Below the pieces are notes generated by a model, which had not been told where the DNA came from, did not search any database, and saw nothing but the letters and a program-made list of their open reading frames with translations. This document shows, one piece after another, positions 7,850 to 15,992 of a stretch of 52,775 bases of DNA (the stretch's first letter is position 1; each line of letters starts with the position of its first letter). Source of the DNA: CAVORB01 sp964395315. Lineage in GTDB: Bacteria > Pseudomonadota > Gammaproteobacteria > Chromatiales > Chromatiaceae. The translations under genes were made by a program, and so were the position numbers. The stretch covers positions 1 through 52,775 of the forward strand of contig CAYNBI010000011.1 in NCBI GenBank assembly GCA_964395315.1. The letters are read 5' to 3'.

Positions 7850-9103
7850 ATGCGCTTTTGTCACTGGCGCGAGGTCGGGCCGCAGATGTCTTCAAGATTT
7901 TCCCTGGTATGCGTGGCGACCCTGCTGTTGGGCGTCGCCACGGTGGCGGCCGCCGGCAACCCGGTTTCCCAGGTGCTGGCGATGCCGAAGGCGAGCCTGA
8001 TGCTGGAGGAGGGGGGGCGAGCCCTGATCGCCCGGCGGCCGGATGCGCCCATGGTCCCCGCCTCTACCATGAAGATCCTGACCGCCCTGGCCGCCATCCA
8101 GCGCTGGGGGCTCGATCACCGCTTCCACACCGATTTTTTCCGCTCGGCGGACGGCTGGCTCTGGGTCAAGGGCTGGGGCGATCCCTACCTGGTCTCCGAG
8201 GAACTGGATCTGATCGCCCGGGCGCTGCGCGGGGCGGGAGTCCGGTCCGTGGCGGGCGTGGGGACGGACGATTCCTACTTTGCCCCGGACGTGGAGATCC
8301 AGGGACGCTCCTCCAGCAACAACCCGTACGACGCGCCCGTGACCGCGCTGGCGGCCAATTTCAATACCATCAGCGTGATCAACAAGGGAGGGGCGGTCGC
8401 GAGTGCCGAGGCCCAGACCCCGATTACCCCGCTGGCGCGGGAGTTCGGCCGGCGGATGGGGCCCGGCAAGCAAAGGGTCAACCTATCTGAGCGGGGGCCG
8501 GCGGTACGCTACTTCGGCGAGCTGATGGCCGCCAAGCTCGCCGCGAACGGTATTCAGGTGGGCGAAGGCCGCCGCGAGGGGAGGGTGCCCACGGGGGCCG
8601 AACGCCTGTACCGCCACCGCAACAGCCGCGAACTACGGGACGTATTGGCGTCGATGCTGGAGTACTCAAACAATTTCATCGCCAACGACCTGTTTCTCTT
8701 GCTGGGGGACCGAGGGGATGGCCGACCAGTGAGCATCGCCGAGGCCCAACGCAACGCCGCGGCCTGGGCCGACAGGACCTTCGGGTGGCGCGGCCATCGC
8801 ATCGAGGACGGTGCCGGGCTCTCGCGCGGCAACCGGCTGAGCGCCCGACAGCTGCTTGATGCGGTCAGGGCCTTCGCGCCCTACCGCGACCTGCTGCCGC
8901 GACAGAACGGCTCGGTTTTGGCCAAGACGGGGACCCTGAAGGGGGTGAGCTGCTACGCCGGTTTTGTGCGCCGCGGCGGTCGTTGGGAGCCATTCAGCCT
9001 GCTCATCAACCAACCGGTGGACTACAACCTGCGGCTGCGGGTCGCCGATGTCCTCGCGAGCTCGCCCGATCTCGCTCGCCTCTGCCCTGGTGCCTCCTGC
9101 TGA
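7850..9103 (+). CDS. dacB: D-alanyl-D-alanine carboxypeptidase/endopeptidase (PBP4, S13 type)
   Basis: A 417-residue periplasmic peptidoglycan hydrolase of the DacB type. All three penicillin-binding motifs are present: S72-T-M-K75, S273-N-N275 and K359-T-G361. A signal peptide (SLVCVATLLLGVATVAAAG) begins near residue 18. The start could be ATG 7850 (site GAGGGG) or ATG 7886, which gives a more typical signal peptide, MSSRFSLVC. It trims D-Ala from stem peptides and cuts cross-links. It sits directly behind bioD and just before an HtrA-like protease, so the three probably share a transcript. Confidence 0.92.
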   Translation: MRFCHWREVGPQMSSRFSLVCVATLLLGVATVAAAGNPVSQVLAMPKASLMLEEGGRALIARRPDAPMVPASTMKILTALAAIQRWGLDHRFHTDFFRSADGWLWVKGWGDPYLVSEELDLIARALRGAGVRSVAGVGTDDSYFAPDVEIQGRSSSNNPYDAPVTALAANFNTISVINKGGAVASAEAQTPITPLAREFGRRMGPGKQRVNLSERGPAVRYFGELMAAKLAANGIQVGEGRREGRVPTGAERLYRHRNSRELRDVLASMLEYSNNFIANDLFLLLGDRGDGRPVSIAEAQRNAAAWADRTFGWRGHRIEDGAGLSRGNRLSARQLLDAVRAFAPYRDLLPRQNGSVLAKTGTLKGVSCYAGFVRRGGRWEPFSLLINQPVDYNLRLRVADVLASSPDLARLCPGASC

Positions 9104-9120
9104 CCGGCCCACTCCACATC

Positions 9121-9966
9121 ATGCGCCATTCACGGCTGCCCCTCGCGCTGCTGGCGCCGTTCGTTCTGCTCGCGAGCGCCTGCGCGCCTGTCTCCGAGCG
9201 CCCCGCCGCCAGCGCGGCCTCGGTGCCGGGGCCGATGGCCTTCCCCTACCGCAAGGACGGCGCCGGCTACCCCACCCTGGCGCCCCTGCTGCGCCGCGTC
9301 ACGCCCGCCGTGGTCAATGTGGCGGTGGAGTCCGAGGTGGATCTCGACGAGCATCCCTTCTTCAAGGATCCCGACTTCCGCCGTTTCCTGGAAAAGTTCG
9401 ATCTTCCGATCCCGGAATCGCCGCAGAATGGCCGCCGCCAGAGCGTGGGCTCGGGAGTCATCGTCGACGCCGCCCGCGGCTTCGTGCTCACCAACCGGCA
9501 CGTGATCGAGGACGCCGAGTCGATCACGGTGACCCTGAAGGACCGCCGCAGCTTCCGCGCGCGCCTGGTCGGCAGCGACCGTAACGCGGACATCGCCGTC
9601 CTGCGCCTGAAGCCGGTCCCGTCCGGGCTTACCGCGCTTGGTTTCGGGGACTCCAACCGCCTCGAGGTCGGTGACTTCGTGCTCGCCATCGGCAACCCCT
9701 TCGGCATCGGTCAGACGGTCACATCCGGCATCGTGAGCGCGATCGGGCGGGACGGCCCGGACGGGGCGGGGATCGGCGACCTGATTCAGACCGACGCCTC
9801 CATCAATCCAGGGAACTCCGGGGGGCCGCTGGTCAACCTCGCCGGGGAGGTGGTAGGCCTGAACACCGCGCTCATCGGTCCCGCCGGTGGCAACGTGGGC
9901 ATCGGTTTCGCTACGCCCGCGAACCGGGTCAAGACAGCCGTGGAGCGGGTGTTGCGGCGTCGGTGA
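9121..9966 (+). CDS. PDZ-less trypsin-like serine protease (HtrA/DegP-like), likely lipoprotein
   Basis: A 281-residue HtrA-family protease domain with the triad H127 (TNRHVIED), D157 (NADIAVL) and S233 (GNSGGPL). Unlike DegP, DegQ or DegS it stops right after the protease fold (GIGFATPANRV plus a short helix), with no PDZ domain. Residues 1-21 form a signal sequence ending LLASAC, so C21 may be lipidated, although Ala rather than Leu sits at -3. The start ATG 9121 has no clear ribosome site; the gene follows dacB by 17 bases and may rely on coupling. The role is presumably envelope quality control; the substrate is unknown. Confidence 0.88.
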   Translation: MRHSRLPLALLAPFVLLASACAPVSERPAASAASVPGPMAFPYRKDGAGYPTLAPLLRRVTPAVVNVAVESEVDLDEHPFFKDPDFRRFLEKFDLPIPESPQNGRRQSVGSGVIVDAARGFVLTNRHVIEDAESITVTLKDRRSFRARLVGSDRNADIAVLRLKPVPSGLTALGFGDSNRLEVGDFVLAIGNPFGIGQTVTSGIVSAIGRDGPDGAGIGDLIQTDASINPGNSGGPLVNLAGEVVGLNTALIGPAGGNVGIGFATPANRVKTAVERVLRRR

Positions 9967-10142
9967 GGGTCGGCGTTGCGGGCTTGCGGCGGTTTGCGCT
10001 TGGCGGGTCCCTCGTCTAGAGTAGTTTGCACTATACACATCCTCCGCCTGTCTCCCGTCCCGAGTCTCCAGCGTTTCGGTCCCTGCGGCCGCGTTGCTTT
10101 CACCGCGGCGGACAGGTTTTACCAAGCGAAGCAGGAGCTGCT

Positions 10143-10571
10143 ATGTCCCAAGCGAAGAACGGAGACAAGGTCAAGGTTCATTACACCGGAACCCTGGACG
10201 ACGGTACCGAGTTCGATTCCTCCCGCGGGCATGAGCCGCTGGCGTTCACACTCGGGGGCGGTAACGTCATCCCGGGCTTCGAGAACGCGATCGTCGGCAT
10301 GCGCGCGGGCGATACCAAGTCGGTCACGATCCCGGCAGCGGAGGCCTACGGCGCGCGCAACCAGGACTTGACCCAGGAGGTCCCCCGCGGCGTCATCCCG
10401 GACGATATCGAGTTGGCGGAGGGCATGGTTCTGCACGCCCAGGGGCCGGACGGCCAGACCGTGAGCTTCACCGTGATGTCCTTCGACGACGCGAGCGTGA
10501 AGATCGACGGCAACCATCCCCTCGCCGGACAGGATCTGACGTTCGCCCTGGAGCTGGTTGAGATCGCCTGA
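10143..10571 (+). CDS. FKBP-type peptidyl-prolyl isomerase, SlyD-like
   Basis: A 142-residue cytosolic FKBP with the hallmark YTGTLDDGTEFDSS and GGGNVIPGFENAIVGM motifs. The middle part (EAYGARNQDL through MVLHAQGPDGQ) is the SlyD insert-in-flap chaperone domain. It lacks the long His/Cys-rich metal-binding tail of E. coli SlyD and resembles the shorter SlyD-like forms. It catalyses proline isomerisation and helps folding. ATG 10143 has an AGGAG site at good distance. A possible promoter, TTGCGC (9994-9999), 17 bases, TAGAGT (10017-10022), lies about 120 bases upstream. Confidence 0.93.
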   Translation: MSQAKNGDKVKVHYTGTLDDGTEFDSSRGHEPLAFTLGGGNVIPGFENAIVGMRAGDTKSVTIPAAEAYGARNQDLTQEVPRGVIPDDIELAEGMVLHAQGPDGQTVSFTVMSFDDASVKIDGNHPLAGQDLTFALELVEIA

Positions 10572-10673
10572 TCGAGGCGGATTGCCGCAGTTGATGTTCG
10601 TTGGCTGCCGCCGGTCCGCGCGTGAAAGAGCCGGGGAGGTCGGGCCCGCGGGATGTCGCGGCCGCGTTCCGAG

Positions 10674-12026
10674 CTACCTCAGGTTGTGGAGCTTGAGCTT
10701 GCGGTATAGGGTGCGCTCGCTGATCCCCATGGCGGTGGCGACCGCAGCCCGGTTTCCCTGGTAGAGGTCCAGGAGCTGACGCAGGTGCGCCCGTTCCAGC
10801 TGCCGCAGCGAGGTCGAGCCTGCCGCCCTGTCCGTACCTGGAGACGATGAGCCTCGCGGCGGCGTCTCGACACCGACGGGGGGCGAGCCGCTGATCGTGG
10901 CCTCGATCAGCTCCCTTTCGATGACGGAGCCGGTGGCCCGGGCCGACGAGGCCAGGAGGATGTGCCTGAGCTCGCGCACGTTGCCTGGGAAATCGTAGGC
11001 CATGAGTGCCTCCATCGCGTCGTCGGTGAGCGATAGCGCGCGATCGCCGCCGCGCGCGATCTCGCCCAGCAGTACCGCGGCCAGCTCCGGGATGTCCGCG
11101 CGCCGCTGCCGCAGGCTCGGCAGGTTCACCGTCAGGCAGGCCAGCCTGAAGTACAGGTCCTCGCGGAACTCGCCATTCTCCACCGCCGACGCAAGGTTGC
11201 GGTTGGTGGCGCAGATGATTCTGACGTCCGTCGGGATCGGCTCGTCGCTGCCAAGGCGGAAAAACTCCCCGTTCTCCAGCGTCCGCAGCAACTTGGTCTG
11301 CAGGCCCTCGGGCAGATTGCCGATCTCGTCTAGGAACAGAGTGCCGCCATGGGCCAACGCGAATAGCCCCGGGCGTTCCCCGACGCTGCCGGGGAAGGCG
11401 CCCCGGACGTGGCCGAACAGCTCGCTCTCCAACAGGACCTCGGTCTGCACCGTGCAGTCCACGCTCAGGAAGGGACCGCCTGCACGCAGGGAATTGAGAT
11501 GCAAGAAGTTGGCGCCGAGGCCCTTACCGGTCCCGCTCTCGCCCTTGATCAGGACCGGACTGTCCGACCTTGCGGCGAGCGTCATCGCCTCCAGGCTCGC
11601 GAGAAACGCCTTGGATGAACCCACCTTCCATTGGCGATGGTTGGCCTCCTGCACATGCACGGCGACCTCCTCGAACTGCTCGCCGTAGTATGACTCGCCG
11701 TTTCCAAGACGCAGAGGAAACCCCTTCACCCGCACCTGATGAAGACGGCCGTTGGCGTCCTGATGGGTGTGCGTGCCGCGGCAGGTGTAGGGTTCGCCGC
11801 TCTTCCGAACGTGGGTGTTGGGACACTCCACTCCCATCTCCTCGCAGGGCCTGGGATTATGGTGGGTCACTTCGTAGCAGGGGCGGTTCAGGATCTCGGC
11901 GAGCGTCGTGCCGTAGGTCGACAGAAACGCCTGGTTTGCCGCCACGATCCGATTGTCGTCGTCGAGGATCAGGAAAGGCCGCTCGTGGGTCTCCGCGAGG
12001 GACTGGAGGTGGGCTTGGGTCGTCAT
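10674..12026 (-). CDS. sigma54-type activator with Cys-rich PAS domain and variant GAFTGA loop
   Basis: A 450-residue NtrC-type regulator: PAS domain about 1-125, AAA+ domain about 133-370, Fis-type helix-turn-helix about 408-450. The PAS has a cysteine/histidine cluster, C50, H55, H56, C61, C68, C82, which suggests redox or metal sensing. The P-loop reads GESGTGKG (162-169) where GKE is usual. The sigma54-contacting loop reads GAFPGS (209-214) instead of GAFTGA. Walker B LFLDE (230-234) and the arginine-finger region look normal. The threonine of GAFTGA is normally needed to engage sigma54, so this protein may act without sigma54. Its target genes are unknown; it converges with the FKBP gene. 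Confidence 0.9.
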   Translation of the reverse strand: MTTQAHLQSLAETHERPFLILDDDNRIVAANQAFLSTYGTTLAEILNRPCYEVTHHNPRPCEEMGVECPNTHVRKSGEPYTCRGTHTHQDANGRLHQVRVKGFPLRLGNGESYYGEQFEEVAVHVQEANHRQWKVGSSKAFLASLEAMTLAARSDSPVLIKGESGTGKGLGANFLHLNSLRAGGPFLSVDCTVQTEVLLESELFGHVRGAFPGSVGERPGLFALAHGGTLFLDEIGNLPEGLQTKLLRTLENGEFFRLGSDEPIPTDVRIICATNRNLASAVENGEFREDLYFRLACLTVNLPSLRQRRADIPELAAVLLGEIARGGDRALSLTDDAMEALMAYDFPGNVRELRHILLASSARATGSVIERELIEATISGSPPVGVETPPRGSSSPGTDRAAGSTSLRQLERAHLRQLLDLYQGNRAAVATAMGISERTLYRKLKLHNLR

Positions 12027-12104
12027 GTCGGGGCTGATTTCGTCGGCGTACGCCTACTCCGTCATAATAATGCAACGAATCGCGGGCGGCGAGCAGTGCG
12101 ACCG

Positions 12105-12156
12105 GCGGCGAAGGCCGCGTTGCGGTCCTGCTTGGCATTCGCCGCTGGGCCTTTTT
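12105..12156 (+). terminator. orphan hairpin followed by T5
   Basis: GCGGCGAA (12105-12112) pairs perfectly with TTCGCCGC (12138-12145), followed closely by TTTTT at 12152-12156 on the plus strand. No plus-strand gene precedes it, so it may end an unseen short transcript or be coincidental in the upstream region of the regulator. Confidence 0.35.
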
Positions 12157-12198
12157 CAGGCAAAGTGACCGGGTAGGGCCAGGGTTGCGCCTCCGGCA

Positions 12199-12756
12199 TC
12201 AGATGTCGGCAGGCGTGTCCTCCGGGCATGGCTCGCTCAGTATTGCCGATGCCGCTGCCAGCAGTTCGTCTGGCAGCTGAAGCCAGATCCGCAGGCGCGA
12301 TGGAGCAAGCTGCCTCGAATTGCGCAGCGCACCATCTAACAGTGCCAGGCTGCGCTTCCAGTGCAACCCCCCATGGGTATGTCCGAGCAAGGGGAGCGCG
12401 AGGGAGCGGCAACGCCTTCGGGCGGCGGTCCGCAGCAGCTCATCGAGGGCCTGCGACACCCACTCCTCGCGGCAGACCGGGTCCTGATCGAGATCGTAGA
12501 CGACGGCGAGCCAGCGGCGGCCGCCTGCCAATATGCTCCCGGGTCGGGCCGGCCGGTCGTCGATCAGGGCAGTCATCAGCCGCACCGGGTGCTCTGCCGC
12601 CGACGATGCATCGGCGGGGGCGCTGAGCAGGCGCCAGGTGTCCTCCTCCAGCACCTCGATCTCGGGCTGGAACGGCGGGTCGCGATGAGCGCCCGCGACG
12701 ACCGTGAGTGAACCGAAGCGGTGAGCGCGGTGCCTTCCGCCGCTGATTACGCGCAT
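12199..12756 (-). CDS. macro-domain-like protein
   Basis: From ATG 12756 the protein is 185 residues (MRVISGGRHRAHRFG). The central and C-terminal part resembles macro (ADP-ribose-binding) domains: PGSILAGGRRWLAVVYDL, a helix VSQALDELLRTAARRRCRSLALP, then LLGHTHGGLHWKRS, which looks like the macro-domain loop ALGTGxGGxPW. Macro domains bind or hydrolyse ADP-ribose derivatives. The early phosphate-binding loop is not clear, so activity cannot be assumed. The longer upstream frame is low-quality and I left it out. The neighbouring NRDE gene is on the same strand, 223 bases upstream. Confidence 0.6.
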   Translation of the reverse strand: MRVISGGRHRAHRFGSLTVVAGAHRDPPFQPEIEVLEEDTWRLLSAPADASSAAEHPVRLMTALIDDRPARPGSILAGGRRWLAVVYDLDQDPVCREEWVSQALDELLRTAARRRCRSLALPLLGHTHGGLHWKRSLALLDGALRNSRQLAPSRLRIWLQLPDELLAAASAILSEPCPEDTPADI

Positions 12757-12979
12757 CCGCGTTCTCGTCAAACCCCGCCCCGGTATCGACCGGCAGGCAC
12801 CCGGAGGCGGACGCTGGCGGTGTCGGCTGGAGCATGGAGGGTCCGGGCGTTTGCGCTGATGCGGTGGTCGGTCGGTTGCCCAGGCCGACCATTGCCCCGC
12901 CCCTGGTGCACCGTCTCGACCGGCGAGGAAGGAGCCCTCATTCCGGCAGCGGTCCCGGTGCAGGGAAGCCGGCCTCCGA

Positions 12980-13729
12980 TCATCGTGTGACCGGAAGGAA
13001 CGGCGCCTTGTCCGGAGGTCCGTCGGCGTGAAGCCAGATCGGTTCCTTGCCGAACCCCGCATAGGCCGGCAGCGCGATGAGGCTGCTGGACACGGTTCCG
13101 AAGCCGTGCGGCAGGTCGAGGTTCATGGCGGCGTGCGGCCCGGCCGCAGCCGGGTAGTCGCTGTCGGCGAGCAGACGCCGCCACGCTTCCCAGCGGTTGC
13201 GCCCGGGGTCGGGAATCTCGGATGCCCGAAAGCGATGGAGATAGGCCCCGATACGCGGGCTGGCGTCGTCGTCCATCTCCCCGGCCGTCAGCATGTGCAG
13301 ACCCGGCGGGATCGGATGGACGCGGATCTCCCCGTCGCCGCCGTGGCGCAACCAGTAGGCGTTGCGGGCATCGGCGACCACCAGGTTGAAGGGGCGGTAG
13401 GCCTCCGGGCGCAGGTCCGCGAGGGCGCCCGCTGCCTCTCCCGACTCGGCGTGATCGAGGGCCTCGAGGACCAGCTCACCCCGGCTGCGCCTCCCGGGCT
13501 CGGGTCCGAGCGAGCCCTCCCGGTTCAGGACCGCCGCCGAGAGCCCGTGATCGTTGATGCCGAGCCAGCTTCCGCCCGCGGTCCGGTCGAGGCCCGCGAC
13601 CACCTCCGGGCGATCGTCCCAGTGACGGCCCGGCGGACTCGCCGGGCGCTGGTACATCTCGTCGCGGTTCGCGGCCAGCAGCAGCGGCCAGTCGTGACCG
13701 GGACGGCGCAGGATGATTAGGGTGCACAT
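12980..13729 (-). CDS. NRDE family protein (TANGO2-like)
   Basis: A 249-residue protein with the family-defining NRDE motif in LLLAANRDEMYQRP, preceded by an invariant Cys2 (MCTLIIL) as in N-terminal-nucleophile folds. GGSWLGIND, RPFNLVVAD and FGTVSSSLIAL near the end also match. The eukaryotic homologue TANGO2 is linked to Golgi organisation and lipid or haem handling; the bacterial role is not settled. It is cytosolic with no signal peptide. Confidence 0.9.
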   Translation of the reverse strand: MCTLIILRRPGHDWPLLLAANRDEMYQRPASPPGRHWDDRPEVVAGLDRTAGGSWLGINDHGLSAAVLNREGSLGPEPGRRSRGELVLEALDHAESGEAAGALADLRPEAYRPFNLVVADARNAYWLRHGGDGEIRVHPIPPGLHMLTAGEMDDDASPRIGAYLHRFRASEIPDPGRNRWEAWRRLLADSDYPAAAGPHAAMNLDLPHGFGTVSSSLIALPAYAGFGKEPIWLHADGPPDKAPFLPVTR

Positions 13730-13850
13730 CGAATCATTTCGTTCGGTGTCGCATCAAGCCGGGGCGGCCGGAACGGGCGCGCGAGTGGCGGTCGACTTGC
13801 GGGCGGCCGCGGATCTTCGTTTGCTTCATGGCGGACCCGGGAGCTCGTGC

Positions 13851-14960
13851 TCAGCGTCCCGCGATGCCCTGTCTGCCGGTCCAGACCCGCATGATCCGGA
13901 ACGGCGGAATGGCGCCCTCGACACCGCCGTTGAGGGCAGGGGCGCGGTGCAGCTGGTTGACCGCGACATAGAGCCATCCCGGTTCACCGAAGCTGAGCGC
14001 GTCGGGCCACAGCAGGCGGTCGTCCTTGGCCAGGGTCTCGAGGCTCCCATCGGGGCGCAGGACGGTGATCGCGTTGTTGCCCAGGTCGGTGAAGTAGTGG
14101 TTGCCCTCGACGTCGGTGGAGGCGCCGTCCGAGACGGGCTTGGGTCCCGCCTTTTCGATCGCCGCCGCGATCCGATCGTCATTCGCGCCCTCGCGCAGGA
14201 GACGGGCGGGGACCCGGTACCAGGTCTCGCCGTTCATGGCACCGAAGTACAGGGTCTCGCCGTCCGCCGACAGGGTGATGGGGTTGACTGCGATGCGCGC
14301 GGGCTTCGGCTTGCCGCCCTCGCCAGGCAAGGTAATTACCCGACCTTCCACCACCAGGTCCACGTCCTCGGCCTGGAGGGCGGGCGAGGCGGCGAAGCGG
14401 CGCGAGGTCCCGCGGCTCAGGTCCACCGTCACCAGCGCGGGCGCGTGCCCGCCGCCGACGTCCGCGATGTAGACGAAGCCGCGCGCACCGTCCACCGCCA
14501 GGTCGTTGAGGAAGCTACCGACCGGTCCCGTCTCCGGCGGGAAGTCGTATCGGAACGCCGGCTTTCCGGTTGCGAGCGAGAAGGCCAGCAGCTTCGGCTG
14601 CTGGGGCGGGTCCCCGAGACCGTTGTCGATCACCCACAGGCGTTCGTCGCGGTCGATGGCGATGCCGAGCACGCTGTTGAGCACGTCGGCCCCCGATCCG
14701 AACGCCCCGTTCCAGGCCTCATCCGGCCAGGGGCGGTAGCCGTCGGGGCCGGTGATCTCGATCAGCTGGGCATCCGCGCGGCGGAACTGGTGCACGGTGG
14801 CGAACACGCGTCCGCCGGAGGTGACCGCCAGATTGCCGGGATTGATCGGCAGGTCCGCGACGATCTCCAGGGCACCGGGGTCGGGCGCTTCCCCGGCGCG
14901 GACCGCGGGCGTGAGGACGAGAGGGATCACGACGAGCAGGGCGACGATGTGGCGGTGCAT
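13851..14960 (-). CDS. major royal jelly/yellow-type beta-propeller protein, secreted
   Basis: From ATG 14960, which follows GGAGACG, the protein has 369 residues with a clear signal peptide (HIVALLVVIPLVLTPAVRAGE). Propeller-type repeats are seen: GNLAVTSGGRVFATVH, LGIAIDRDERLWVIDNG, LNDLAVDGARGFVYIADVG and DVEGNHYFTDLGNNAITVL. This pattern fits the royal-jelly/yellow family, related to SMP-30 lactonases. No substrate can be named. It diverges from cysK. Confidence 0.85.
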   Translation of the reverse strand: MHRHIVALLVVIPLVLTPAVRAGEAPDPGALEIVADLPINPGNLAVTSGGRVFATVHQFRRADAQLIEITGPDGYRPWPDEAWNGAFGSGADVLNSVLGIAIDRDERLWVIDNGLGDPPQQPKLLAFSLATGKPAFRYDFPPETGPVGSFLNDLAVDGARGFVYIADVGGGHAPALVTVDLSRGTSRRFAASPALQAEDVDLVVEGRVITLPGEGGKPKPARIAVNPITLSADGETLYFGAMNGETWYRVPARLLREGANDDRIAAAIEKAGPKPVSDGASTDVEGNHYFTDLGNNAITVLRPDGSLETLAKDDRLLWPDALSFGEPGWLYVAVNQLHRAPALNGGVEGAIPPFRIMRVWTGRQGIAGR

Positions 14961-15053
14961 GGGCGTCTCCGGTCGGCTGGGCGCGATGCGCGGGAGCAAG
15001 CGGGGGCGTTCGGGTATCATGGCCCGCTTTCAACCGCCGCGTCGACCGACTGA

Positions 15054-15980
15054 ATGAAATACACCAGCATTCTGCAGACGATCGGGGACACCCCCGCGGT
15101 GCGGCTCAATCGATTCCGGGACCATGTGGCCCGCGAGCTATGGGTCAAGGTGGAGAGCTTCAACCCAGGCGGCTCCATCAAGGACCGGCCGGCGCTGAAC
15201 ATGATCGAGGATGCCGAGCGCCGCGGTACGCTCAAGCCCGGCGACACCATCGTCGAGCCCACCTCCGGGAACACCGGGATCGGACTCGCCATGGTCGCGG
15301 CGGTCAAGGGCTACCGCGCGGTGCTGGTCATGGCCGCGGACATGAGCGAGGAGCGCAAGGCCCTGATGCGCGCCTTCGGCGCGGAGCTGGTGCTCACGCC
15401 GCCCGAGCTCGGCACCAAGGGCGCGGTGGAGGAGGCGCGCAGGCTGGAGGCGGAGCATGGCTGGTTCCTGGTCGGTCAGCACTTCAACCCCGCCAACCCC
15501 GCCGCCCACGAGCGCACGGCGGCCGAGATCTGGGACGACTTCGGCGCCGGGCTCGACGCGCTGGTGTGCACCACCGGAACGGGCGGCACCATCACGGGTG
15601 TCGGCAGGCGGCTCAAGGCGCGTAATCCGGCGATCCGCATCATCGCCACCGAGCCCGCGGACTCGCCCATCCTGTCCCAGGGCATCGCCTGCAAGCACGG
15701 GATCATGGGCACCGCGCCGGGCTTCATCCCGGACATCCTGGATACCTCGGTCTACGACGAGATCGTGCCGATCACCACCGCGGAGGCATACGATACTACC
15801 CGGCTGCTCGCCCGCCGCGAGGGCATCCTCGCCGGCATCTCCTGCGGCGCGGCGGTTGCCGGGATGCTCAAGCTCGCGCGGCGCGAGGACTGGCGCGGAA
15901 AGGTGCTGCTGGCGATTCTGCCCGACACCGGCGAGCGCTACATCAGCACTGGCCTGTGGAGCGGGCAGGGCGGCGGCTGA
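15054..15980 (+). CDS. cysK: cysteine synthase (O-acetylserine sulfhydrylase)
   Basis: A 308-residue PLP enzyme that makes cysteine from O-acetylserine and sulfide. The PLP lysine is K43 in PGGSIKDRPA, the substrate loop TSGNTG is at 70-75, the phosphate-binding GTGGTITG at 175-182, and GFIPDILD is typical of CysK. GSIKDR and the normal length fit CysK more than CysM, but the A/B distinction is not absolute. The permease gene starts 12 bases after the stop, suggesting one transcript. Confidence 0.93.
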   Translation: MKYTSILQTIGDTPAVRLNRFRDHVARELWVKVESFNPGGSIKDRPALNMIEDAERRGTLKPGDTIVEPTSGNTGIGLAMVAAVKGYRAVLVMAADMSEERKALMRAFGAELVLTPPELGTKGAVEEARRLEAEHGWFLVGQHFNPANPAAHERTAAEIWDDFGAGLDALVCTTGTGGTITGVGRRLKARNPAIRIIATEPADSPILSQGIACKHGIMGTAPGFIPDILDTSVYDEIVPITTAEAYDTTRLLARREGILAGISCGAAVAGMLKLARREDWRGKVLLAILPDTGERYISTGLWSGQGGG

Positions 15981-15992
15981 GGTGACGCGGGC

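Noticed and set aside
12060..12085. TTGCAT upstream of the NtrC-type regulator as a sigma54 promoter
   Set aside because: The -24 GG element is missing at the required distance.
12757..13062. Upstream extension of the macro-domain-like frame
   Set aside because: Overlaps the NRDE gene on the same strand and has Arg/Pro-rich shadow composition.
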